5,418 bases of DNA from positions 1-5,418 of the forward strand of contig CBDUTO010000197.1 of assembly GCA_965370315.1 (NCBI GenBank). Reading direction: 5' to 3'. Each line of letters begins with the position of its first letter. Position 1 is the stretch's first letter. This stretch comes from 1-14-2-50-31-20 sp965370315. GTDB lineage: Bacteria > Bacteroidota > Ignavibacteria > Ignavibacteriales > Melioribacteraceae. The position numbers were made by a program, and so were the translations under genes. Of the stretch, positions 1-5,418 are shown piece by piece. Under the pieces are notes generated by a model, which did no database searches, was not told where the DNA came from, and worked only from the letters and a program-made list of their open reading frames with translations.

Positions 1-62
1 TCGAAATGACATGAACTACTTTTAAAACAGCCTTTTTTGAAAAATAGAACTATTATGTAAAA

Positions 63-917
63 TTACCTTTTAGCTAAAACAGTTTGTTTTTCGAAAAACA
101 TTACAACTTTATCCTCATTTGCCTCAAAATATGAGAACGATAAAAAACGACCATCATATTCATAATTAAAAGTTTGAGATACTGTGGCACTACCATCAAC
201 ATAGGATATGGTTATTTTGTCACCATTAGTTGTAAAAGTACCAGTTTCATTTAACTCATAACTGCTTTCAATACACGGATAAGCAACTGTATCAATTTCT
301 GCTGCAATATTTAGCTGCAAATTAAAACTAGTATTATCAATAGAGATAGCATTTGTTCCAGTAAAATTATCTCGGCTAAAGGAAAATCTATTTCCAGTTT
401 CATCACATTCTAGTGTCATACCTATCAAATCAAAATTACCACTTATACCTTCAGTGATAGTTATTTGTTCATCATGTGTACTTACAACGCCTCCATCACA
501 AACTATTGTATAACGTAAAACATAATCTCCTGGAGCAACAAAATTAAAAGTATTTTCAATTGTACCTATAGAATCAACGTAAGGACTATAATCTATTTCC
601 GCTGAAACTGTTTGAACAATAGATCCGTTTTGCAAGACACTTACTAAGACACTATCATTATAGTGGTATGCAGAATATTGATCGTAATCGCAATCAGAGT
701 CGCAATCATCATAATCTGCATCTTCGCAATTAAGAGTGACAAACTGTTTAACTATTGCCTCATTTCCGTTTGAAGTCATCTCGGAATCACCGAAGGTAAC
801 GGAGGCATGTTTATCTTCACAGTCAGACGAATCTTCAATATCTGTTATTCCACCAAAAACAGACATAAATCCTAAAAGAATTATAACAAATAGTACTGGA
901 TAAACTTTGTATTTCAT
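63..917 (-). CDS. secreted Asp/Cys-rich protein with lipocalin-like C-terminal domain
   Basis: The product has 284 residues and no function I can assign. Residues 1-22 form a signal peptide (Lys at 2 and 4, hydrophobic core 7-21, likely cut after Gly22), so it should act in the periplasm or outside the cell. Residues 36-155 read as a beta-sandwich of alternating hydrophobic strands. This part contains a strongly acidic insert at 64-79 with Cys64, Cys72 and Cys76 and eight Asp, which may bind metal or be disulfide-bonded. Residues 160-278 begin GNFDLIGMTLECDETGNRFS and end in short strands with FTTNGDKITIS and VVMFFEKQ, the pattern of Bacteroidota lipocalin-like small barrels. Seven Cys in total (33, 64, 72, 76, 140, 171, 215) fit an exported, oxidised protein. 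The gene starts 21 bp after the barrel gene, with an AAGGA ribosome site about 8 nt before its ATG, so the two are probably co-transcribed. The stop is TAA. The coding call is secure. The lipocalin-like label is by pattern only. Confidence 0.85.
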   Translation of the reverse strand: MKYKVYPVLFVIILLGFMSVFGGITDIEDSSDCEDKHASVTFGDSEMTSNGNEAIVKQFVTLNCEDADYDDCDSDCDYDQYSAYHYNDSVLVSVLQNGSIVQTVSAEIDYSPYVDSIGTIENTFNFVAPGDYVLRYTIVCDGGVVSTHDEQITITEGISGNFDLIGMTLECDETGNRFSFSRDNFTGTNAISIDNTSFNLQLNIAAEIDTVAYPCIESSYELNETGTFTTNGDKITISYVDGSATVSQTFNYEYDGRFLSFSYFEANEDKVVMFFEKQTVLAKR

Positions 918-938
918 TTTTATTTTCCTTTTTATTTT

Positions 939-2048
939 TTAATCAAATGTGTCGAAATTAAATGATATTCCACCAACCATGGAATTGTATTTTGCAAAAT
1001 TATAAGAGAATGTAAGATCTACAAAACCGACTCTAAACATTGTGCCTAAGCCAAATCTGCTTGAGTTTGCGCCTTCAGTTGAGAGACTAATTTCAAAAGT
1101 TTCACTTCTATAATTTTTTTCTAATGTTGTTTCTTCTTTAAGATTAAAACTTGCACTCTCAATCAAATATTTTGCAAAAGGATCAATAGTTAGCCATCCA
1201 AATTCAAAACTTTTTCTAACATTAAGTCCTGCAGAAAATGCTGTAATATCGCCATTATTATCTGTATAGAAATTTTGATACATAAAACCCAAAGATATCT
1301 CTACTGGTAATTCACTACTTATATATGCTTGTGGGTTATGAAGAAGACCAATACCGTACATTCCTACTGAACCAATTTCAGTATCAACTTCAACAGCTGG
1401 AATAAAGCGAATCATTGCTTCGGTTCCATATATTGTACCTAAGTTTAATTGTGCGGCACCATATGGTAGATAACTAAAAGCTTCCAAATAATTTTCAATA
1501 TCAATTTCGTAAGTTTCAGTCGCATCTAGCTCAACATATACTGGGAAAGGAATTCTCGAATCTTTAAGCTTAAATCTAAGTCCTCCTTCAACCTCAGTGT
1601 AAATCACAATATTTCTATTAATATTACTCGTTATTGAAGAACCATTTACGGTCAATGTAAATTGCTTTGTAATTAGTTCATCAATTATTTGACTTCTTAA
1701 TCCTTCTTCTGGGACTTCGTCATTTACAATTCGGGTTGCTTGCTCGCGAGTTAGATAAAACGATCCCGATTTAGTAAATGAATCATCTCCACTCTCTATA
1801 GGACTTACCATTCCGTAAATACCGAAACTGATACTAAAGCCAACTTTCTCTGGTGCTGGTACTCTATTGATCCATGCACTATTTAAGTTTGCCGCAAAAG
1901 GATTAATTACAGAAGAAGCGTATGCAAGCCCAATTTCATTTGATAATCCCTCTACTGCTTCCTTGAGAGTTTGTCCATTTGAAAACGAAACTGACAATAA
2001 TAGAAATGTAACAATAGAAGTGATAAAAAGTGTAAGTTTATTTTTCAT
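939..2048 (-). CDS. outer-membrane beta-barrel protein, DUF6588-like
   Basis: The chosen start gives 369 residues. The same frame stays open upstream to an ATG at 2156, but the start at 2048 opens directly into a signal peptide (MKNKLTLF, hydrophobic core to about residue 22, probable cut after Gly25). It also has a good AGAGGA ribosome site 5 nt before it, and the 36 extra upstream residues would bury that signal. The mature protein has many alternating-residue strands and no soluble enzyme motif. Segments at 49-80 (NPF..NLNSAW, then a Gly-rich strand after VGF), 209-217 (TEAMIRFIP), 229-243 (GMYGIGLLHNPQAYI) and 247-258 (LPVEISLGFMYQ) match my recollection of the DUF6588 family of Bacteroidota-type barrels. 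The last strands (FGLGTMFRVGFVDLTFSYNF and GGISFNFDTFD) are typical barrel closure. The role is unknown. It heads a two-gene unit with the secreted protein at 63-917, which could be its partner. The stop is TAA. Confidence 0.85.
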   Translation of the reverse strand: MKNKLTLFITSIVTFLLLSVSFSNGQTLKEAVEGLSNEIGLAYASSVINPFAANLNSAWINRVPAPEKVGFSISFGIYGMVSPIESGDDSFTKSGSFYLTREQATRIVNDEVPEEGLRSQIIDELITKQFTLTVNGSSITSNINRNIVIYTEVEGGLRFKLKDSRIPFPVYVELDATETYEIDIENYLEAFSYLPYGAAQLNLGTIYGTEAMIRFIPAVEVDTEIGSVGMYGIGLLHNPQAYISSELPVEISLGFMYQNFYTDNNGDITAFSAGLNVRKSFEFGWLTIDPFAKYLIESASFNLKEETTLEKNYRSETFEISLSTEGANSSRFGLGTMFRVGFVDLTFSYNFAKYNSMVGGISFNFDTFD

Positions 2049-2052
2049 ACAA

Positions 2053-2059
2053 TCCTCTA
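2053..2059 (-). promoter_or_regulatory. ribosome binding site that fixes the barrel gene start
   Basis: On the minus strand this reads TAGAGGA, 4 nt from the ATG at 2048 (5 nt if the core is taken as AGAGG). It supports the internal ATG and the signal peptide over the longer open frame that begins at 2156. Confidence 0.7.
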
Positions 2060-2116
2060 CAATAAATTTTATAATGAAATTTAATGAACAATAAAGTAAA
2101 TCTATATAGTCGACAT

Positions 2117-2131
2117 AAGACTTCCAGTCTT
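2117..2131. repeat. short perfect inverted repeat in the barrel gene leader
   Basis: AAGACT and AGTCTT are separated by TCC, giving a perfect 6-bp stem with a 3-nt loop. It lies about 70 bp before the barrel gene ATG and just downstream of the candidate promoter, so it could be an operator or a 5' stem-loop of the mRNA. No T-run follows it on the minus strand, so it is not a terminator for that direction. A repeat this short can easily arise by chance in a window of this size. Confidence 0.35.
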
Positions 2132-2143
2132 GTTTTATAAAAA

Positions 2144-2174
2144 TAAAGATAATCATTTATAAATGTTATTACAA
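2144..2174 (-). promoter_or_regulatory. candidate Bacteroidota-type promoter for the two-gene unit
   Basis: On the minus strand, TTG (2172-2174) is followed after exactly 20 nt by TATCTTTA (2144-2151). This is one base from the TAnnTTTG element of the Bacteroidota primary sigma factor, whose usual partner is a TTG about 20 nt upstream. It would give a leader of roughly 90 nt before the barrel gene. It was found by eye in AT-rich DNA, where chance matches are common. Confidence 0.35.
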
Positions 2175-2267
2175 CTGTATGAATTTATGAATATTGAATT
2201 TAGTTTAGATGATTTTGATTAAGTTTAACCTAATTAAATTCAATCCCTTTAAAACAAAAAAGCACGT

Positions 2268-2339
2268 GTGCCTGTTAATTTGCCCATCCGTATAGAAAAC
2301 TAGCGAATTATTATTATTACAATAAGATTGCAGTAATTC
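2268..2339 (+). repeat. diverged direct repeat, copy 1
   Basis: Its left block (2268-2290) matches 2442-2464 at 19 of 23 bases, three of the four differences being C/T. Its right block (2313-2339) matches 2492-2518 at 21 of 27 bases around the core CAATAAGATT. The middle differs by about 5 bp in length. The function is unknown. It may be an old duplicated element end or an intergenic repeat family. Confidence 0.6.
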
Positions 2340-2441
2340 TCATTTAAATTCAAAATTGGTGAGGTTTTGAATCGGGACAAGTTTAGAATAGATAAATATT
2401 CTGGTATCTATGTATATTTAACAGGTAGTTAAGTAATATTT

Positions 2442-2518
2442 GTGTCTGTTCATTTGCTCATTCGCAAAAAACGAACAAACTAATTCCACTTACTATCGCA
2501 ATAAGATTTCATTATTTC
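2442..2518 (+). repeat. diverged direct repeat, copy 2
   Basis: Partner of the repeat at 2268-2339, in the same orientation and offset by 174 bp at the left block and 179 bp at the right block. It ends 31 bp before the ATG of the transposase relic, so it may be part of that element's upstream end. The middle segment carries an insertion of about 5 bp relative to copy 1. Confidence 0.6.
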
Positions 2519-2549
2519 ACACCATCCTATATAAAACTATTTCCCAAAT

Positions 2550-3029
2550 ATGATTAAATCTCTCATCTCTTTTATTCTCAACCTATTCAAGTCAAGAACT
2601 CAGATACACTTGAAAAATCTATTTTTAAGAAAACAATTAGAAACATTTAGTAGTTTTAATAAACGAGCTGTAATTCAAAATAGCGATAGAGTTTTCTTCA
2701 GTATATCAAAAAAGACTGTTAAATATTTGGAAAGATAATCTCGTAATTTTGTTAAGCCAGAGAGTGTTATTAAGCGGCATATAAAAGGATTCAAGATCTT
2801 TTGGAAAACTAAAAGAAAGCATAAAGGTGGAAGAGATAAGGTAGATGTTAAAACTAGAAAGCTAATTATTCAATTAGCCAATGAGAATAGAATATAGGGT
2901 ATTCGTAGGATGCATGGTGAGATAGTTAAGCTTGGATAGAAGATTTCTCGATCTACTGTTTTTAGATATCGACAAAACTTAAGAAGAAGGAAGCCTTTAA
3001 ATACTAATTTATTTCTATATCTATTTTGA
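2550..3029 (+). pseudogene. broken DDE (rve) integrase/transposase, N-terminal half only
   Basis: A single frame runs from the ATG to TGA at 3027-3029 and is broken by TAA (2736-2738), TAG (2895-2897) and TAG (2937-2939). Read through, it follows the N-terminal DNA-binding half of an IS3/IS481-like integrase family. Its landmarks are LFLRKQL (residues 25-30 region), DRVFF (46-50), VKPESVIKRHIKGF (68-81, family usually VKPETVIxWHRxGF), then a basic linker, ANENRI-stop-GIRRMHGEIVKLG (family ENPLWGxxRIHGELxKLG) and SRSTVFRYRQNLRRRKP. The second stop stands where the family has Trp, which fits TGG to TAG. The catalytic rve domain that should follow is absent, so only about 159 of an expected 340-360 codons remain. 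The gene is certainly inactive. It is the only plus-strand gene trace in the window. I am confident of the homology and less sure of the exact IS family. Confidence 0.85.
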
Positions 3030-3366
3030 AGAATAATCATAATAATTAGGCAATTTTCAATTGACTAATTCAAAATCAGTGAGAATATTCTGGACTAAGT
3101 AGCAAGCATATTTAAATTATGTATATAATTTTGATGCAATTATCTTCGAATTAGGTTTTGGATATTCACTACACTTCATAGGTTTTTGAATTTACCCAAA
3201 AAATTTTACACTACTGTTTATTACTTTACAGAACATGAATTGGCTTCAAACTTAGAAGTTCATTGTGAATCTACCATTTGTAAATGCTATGACTAAGTTT
3301 TTCCCAAAAAATAATATCGTTGAATGTTAACATCTAAATTCTATTTCATACTTGATTAAGATGATT
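3030..3366. other. gene-free spacer after the transposase relic
   Basis: I translated the plus strand and one minus frame looking for the missing rve catalytic half and saw no credible DDE motifs, only short frames full of stops. A 17-bp segment at 3067-3083 resembles 2347-2363. No terminator hairpin with a T-run is visible for the lipoprotein gene that ends at 3367. The 10-bp palindrome ATGTTAACAT near 3324-3333 lacks a T-run directly after it on the minus strand. Confidence 0.5.
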
Positions 3367-5073
3367 TTAATAAAAGGCTTTATGCTCAGCAGACCAATCT
3401 GATTTTTCTCCATCTCTATTTTCAGCTTGTACTTTAACATATACATCATTACAAGTCGATCCATACCATTTATTTATGTAATATTCCTCACCAATTTTTA
3501 AAAAATCTGTATGATAATTTTCATGTGAATCAGGAAGTAATTTTCGAGATATTTTTACATTGATATGGTACTTTAGTTCTTCATATCTATTATCATCAGA
3601 ATACGTTGTCATGTCAAACCCTCCATTCGAGCGTAATCCAAACCAACCAATACTTTGTTTGTAAATTGGCTTTACAAGCGGAACTTCAATTAAATTTTCT
3701 ACAACCGGACCGCAATAATAAATTTCACCATCGTGGTAAGTCTTTATTCTATAGTCGAACCATCTTTGTCCGAAAACTAAATCTTTAACTATTGGAATTG
3801 TTTCTGTAGTTACTTGATATGTTACTGCAACAACTTTTATAATTGGCATATAGTCTTTAACCAGAGTTAATGCTTTTTTCACGAGACCTTTGCTGGCATA
3901 ATATGCCCCTACACCAATAATTGCACCTACAATAACATTTTTATTAATACTAATAAAATCAATTAATGCTTTTGCGGCATTAATCGCATCACCATTTTGA
4001 CAAGCTACATTATAACGGCGCATAGCTTCATCTGAAGCAGATAAGTATATTTTAATATCCATAACTGCTTTTTCCAAAATAATTATTCCTGCACCACCAA
4101 TAAAATACTTGAGAACTTGTTTTGCTAAAACCAATGTGTTTAATAATGAGGCTCTTCCGGTTGGTGTTGAAGGTTTGTACCAATTTGACATTTCTTTAGG
4201 ATCAAATCCTTTAGTTGCTCTTATTGTTAAATCTTGGGAAGGATATTTAGAAAAATCAATTTTAGTAACCTTTGCATTTGTCCAATAAATTGGTGGCCAT
4301 CCAAATCGGAATGAGATAGCACTTTCTTTTGGACTTAACGTAAAGAGCTGTTCTTTTTTGTAAGTATATAAATTAAGTATCTCTGCAGAAATAGCAACGT
4401 AATTTGAATTTTCAAATACTACCTTACTTGGTTCATTTTTATTAACATGAACATTTGGTCTTGTTGAACCTAAGTTTACATTTGTAATACCATATAACTT
4501 ACTATTTTCATTATTACCATATTGCCTTAATAATTCAAATCCTACTTTAGCACTAAGCTCTAAAATTTCAGGATGTTTTTGTGAATTATAAACATTGTTT
4601 GGGTCTTCGGAAATTATTTTTGCAACTACTTTCACAAGTGGTTCATACGAGGTACAGGTAGCCGCTTTTGCAATTATCTCTTCAACTTGTTGAGCATCAG
4701 CAAACATAAATATTGGATTAAGAAGAATAAAAGTATTTGCAGTTGAACTCTCACTAATAATAATTTCATTTGTATTGGCAAGTACAGTGGCTCCTAAAAC
4801 TAAATCGCTATTAGAGTTTACTGCAAATACCATTTGTGGAACACCCGAGATGTGTACATCAATATCAAAAGTATTATTTGCGGCTATATCATCTTCCTCA
4901 TGGAAAGATAAAATATCTAATTCTGGTAAATTATTAGATGAGTTTACAACAGATAATTCAATTCGACCATCAACACTACGAACTAAATTTGAAGGCTCAA
5001 TTGGGGAAGTCGGTGGATTTTCCGTACATGAGAGTATAAATAGTCCGAAAAACAAAAATAAATTCTTAAGCAT
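3367..5073 (-). CDS. large lipoprotein of unknown function with hydrophobic helical centre
   Basis: The product has 568 residues. MLKNLFLFFGLFILSC is a lipoprotein signal with the lipid-carrying Cys at 16, followed by a Pro/Ser-rich tether (19-29), so it should be anchored in the envelope. Residues 30-118 look like beta strands. Residues 125-185 are helical, with the pattern FADAQQVEEIIAKA and HPEILELSAKVGFELL. Residues 200-300 look like a second beta-rich part containing RFGWPPIYW (256-264). Residues 308-434 are helical with hydrophobic Gly-rich stretches (GGAGIIIL at 326-333, VIVGAIIGVGAYY at 380-392, MPIIKVVAV at 409-417). The C-terminus ends like an FN3 strand pair (VYVKVQAENRDGEKSDWSAE). 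Internal Cys are at 140, 358, 454 and 541. The ATG at 5073 is supported by the signal peptide and an AAGG ribosome site about 9 nt upstream. The stop is TAA. The gene stands alone between two transposase relics. I do not recognise the whole protein. Confidence 0.85.
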   Translation of the reverse strand: MLKNLFLFFGLFILSCTENPPTSPIEPSNLVRSVDGRIELSVVNSSNNLPELDILSFHEEDDIAANNTFDIDVHISGVPQMVFAVNSNSDLVLGATVLANTNEIIISESSTANTFILLNPIFMFADAQQVEEIIAKAATCTSYEPLVKVVAKIISEDPNNVYNSQKHPEILELSAKVGFELLRQYGNNENSKLYGITNVNLGSTRPNVHVNKNEPSKVVFENSNYVAISAEILNLYTYKKEQLFTLSPKESAISFRFGWPPIYWTNAKVTKIDFSKYPSQDLTIRATKGFDPKEMSNWYKPSTPTGRASLLNTLVLAKQVLKYFIGGAGIIILEKAVMDIKIYLSASDEAMRRYNVACQNGDAINAAKALIDFISINKNVIVGAIIGVGAYYASKGLVKKALTLVKDYMPIIKVVAVTYQVTTETIPIVKDLVFGQRWFDYRIKTYHDGEIYYCGPVVENLIEVPLVKPIYKQSIGWFGLRSNGGFDMTTYSDDNRYEELKYHINVKISRKLLPDSHENYHTDFLKIGEEYYINKWYGSTCNDVYVKVQAENRDGEKSDWSAEHKAFY

Positions 5074-5146
5074 GATTGTTAACCTTATTTAATTATATTT
5101 TTTACTTTTTAAAATATTTACATGTATTTATAATCGTAACTAAATA

Positions 5147-5418
5147 TTAAAAGTTTAAAGGTAACCATGCATTGGATACTGTTCTTGTTTGACTTACAAA
5201 TGTGATAAAAGTATGATGGGATTGCATCCTCGTTTTCTTGGGCTATAACCTTTTACACTCCCCCTCTTGTTCTCCATATTTTATAATTACAGAACTATCT
5301 ACATCCAAAGTTATTTTCTCAATTGATACTTGCTCCTTAACAATTTTTGTAACTCTGGGAATACTGATCTGCTCCCCAACAAACATACATTAAGTTAAGC
5401 CACTAATTTAAAATACCT
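5147..5418 (-). pseudogene. IS1380-type transposase remnant, internal fragment
   Basis: No open frame of useful length exists here, but the minus strand carries clear transposase homology. One frame reads EKITLDVDSSVIIKYGEQEG (about 5261-5320), matching the region of the first catalytic Asp in IS1380 transposases (LDxDSSVxxxYGxQEG). Plus one, GYSPRKRG (5227-5250) matches the following GYNPKKRG. The first frame, after TAG at 5243-5245, continues with HHTFITFVSQTRTVSNAWL (5162-5218), the equivalent of HHPLxAFVxxTxxVANAWLRPGN, and ends at TAA 5147-5149. Toward the window edge, VFPELQ in yet another frame (about 5340-5361) fits the family segment upstream of the Asp motif. The open-frame breaks show at least one stop and probably several single-base indels. 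The rest of the catalytic core is missing on the left, and the N-terminus lies beyond the window or is lost. It is inactive. Confidence 0.85.

Larger units (their letters stand above)
2157..2549. other. gene-free spacer with degenerate repeats
   Basis: No supportable gene is present on either strand. The stretch holds the upstream edge of the candidate promoter of the leftward unit and two diverged copies of a 72-77 bp repeat, listed separately. It ends at the start of a broken transposase gene. The base composition is very AT-rich, and no strong hairpin with a T-run is visible. Confidence 0.6.

Noticed and set aside
1..62. Possible terminator downstream of the secreted protein gene
   Set aside because: A/T-rich runs are present, but there is no stable GC-containing stem followed by a T-run on the minus strand.
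1867..2094. Plus-strand open frame of 75 codons
   Set aside because: It lies opposite the start of the barrel gene, has no ribosome site or recognisable motifs, and is explained as a shadow of the minus-strand signal-peptide region.
2364..2390. Possible CRISPR-like repeat beginning GTTTTGAATCGGGAC
   Set aside because: Only one copy is present in the window, with no regular spacers and no cas genes.
2337..2432. Protein-like stretch without ATG, reading EVLNRDKFRIDKYSGIYVYLTGS
   Set aside because: It has about 31 codons, no ATG start or ribosome site, and no family I recognise. It overlaps the repeat region and could be a gene scrap or chance.
2736..2939. Stop-codon recoding in the integrase frame, since one TAG replaces a family Trp
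   Set aside because: The gene also lacks its catalytic half and one stop is TAA, while all three intact genes end in TAA. Ordinary decay explains it better than recoding.
3606..3788. Plus-strand open frame of 60 codons
   Set aside because: It is antisense to the lipoprotein C-terminal region and has no independent support.
4775..5092. Plus-strand open frame of 105 codons
   Set aside because: It is antisense to the N-terminal part of the lipoprotein gene, whose lipobox and ribosome site make the minus strand the real one.
5092..5097. Perfect TATAAT on the minus strand upstream of the lipoprotein gene
   Set aside because: It lies only about 6 nt from the ribosome site, leaving no room for a transcript start and leader, and has no TTG at a suitable distance.

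Overview
The window is AT-rich, with three intact genes, all on the minus strand, and long decayed spacers. The envelope proteins (a DUF6588-like outer-membrane barrel, a lipoprotein and a lipocalin-like secreted protein) and a TTG-N20-TAnnTTTR promoter candidate suggest a member of the Bacteroidota/FCB group, perhaps close to Ignavibacteria. This placement is an inference, because there is no marker gene in the window.

Left part (1-2174): a two-gene unit read leftwards. A candidate promoter at about 2144-2174 precedes an outer-membrane beta-barrel gene (939-2048). A secreted protein with an Asp/Cys-rich N-terminal half and a lipocalin-like C-terminal half (63-917) follows after only 21 bp. 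Both products should leave the cytoplasm, one into the outer membrane and one into the periplasm or outside.

Middle part (2157-3366): about 1.2 kb without an intact gene. It holds a diverged direct repeat of 72-77 bp and then the first half of a DDE-type integrase/transposase on the plus strand. That relic is broken by three in-frame stops and has lost its catalytic core. The 340 bp after it contain nothing recognisable.

Right part (3367-5418): a 568-residue lipoprotein gene of unknown function. It has a hydrophobic, glycine-rich helical centre and an FN3-like C-terminus. Only 73 bp upstream of its start lies a second transposase relic, on the minus strand. This one is of the IS1380 type (first catalytic Asp region, GYxPxKRG, HHxFxxFV and NAWL motifs), with a stop and frameshifts, and it runs off the right edge. 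The lipoprotein gene therefore sits between remnants of two unrelated transposase families. No CRISPR array, defence system, tRNA or rRNA was found.
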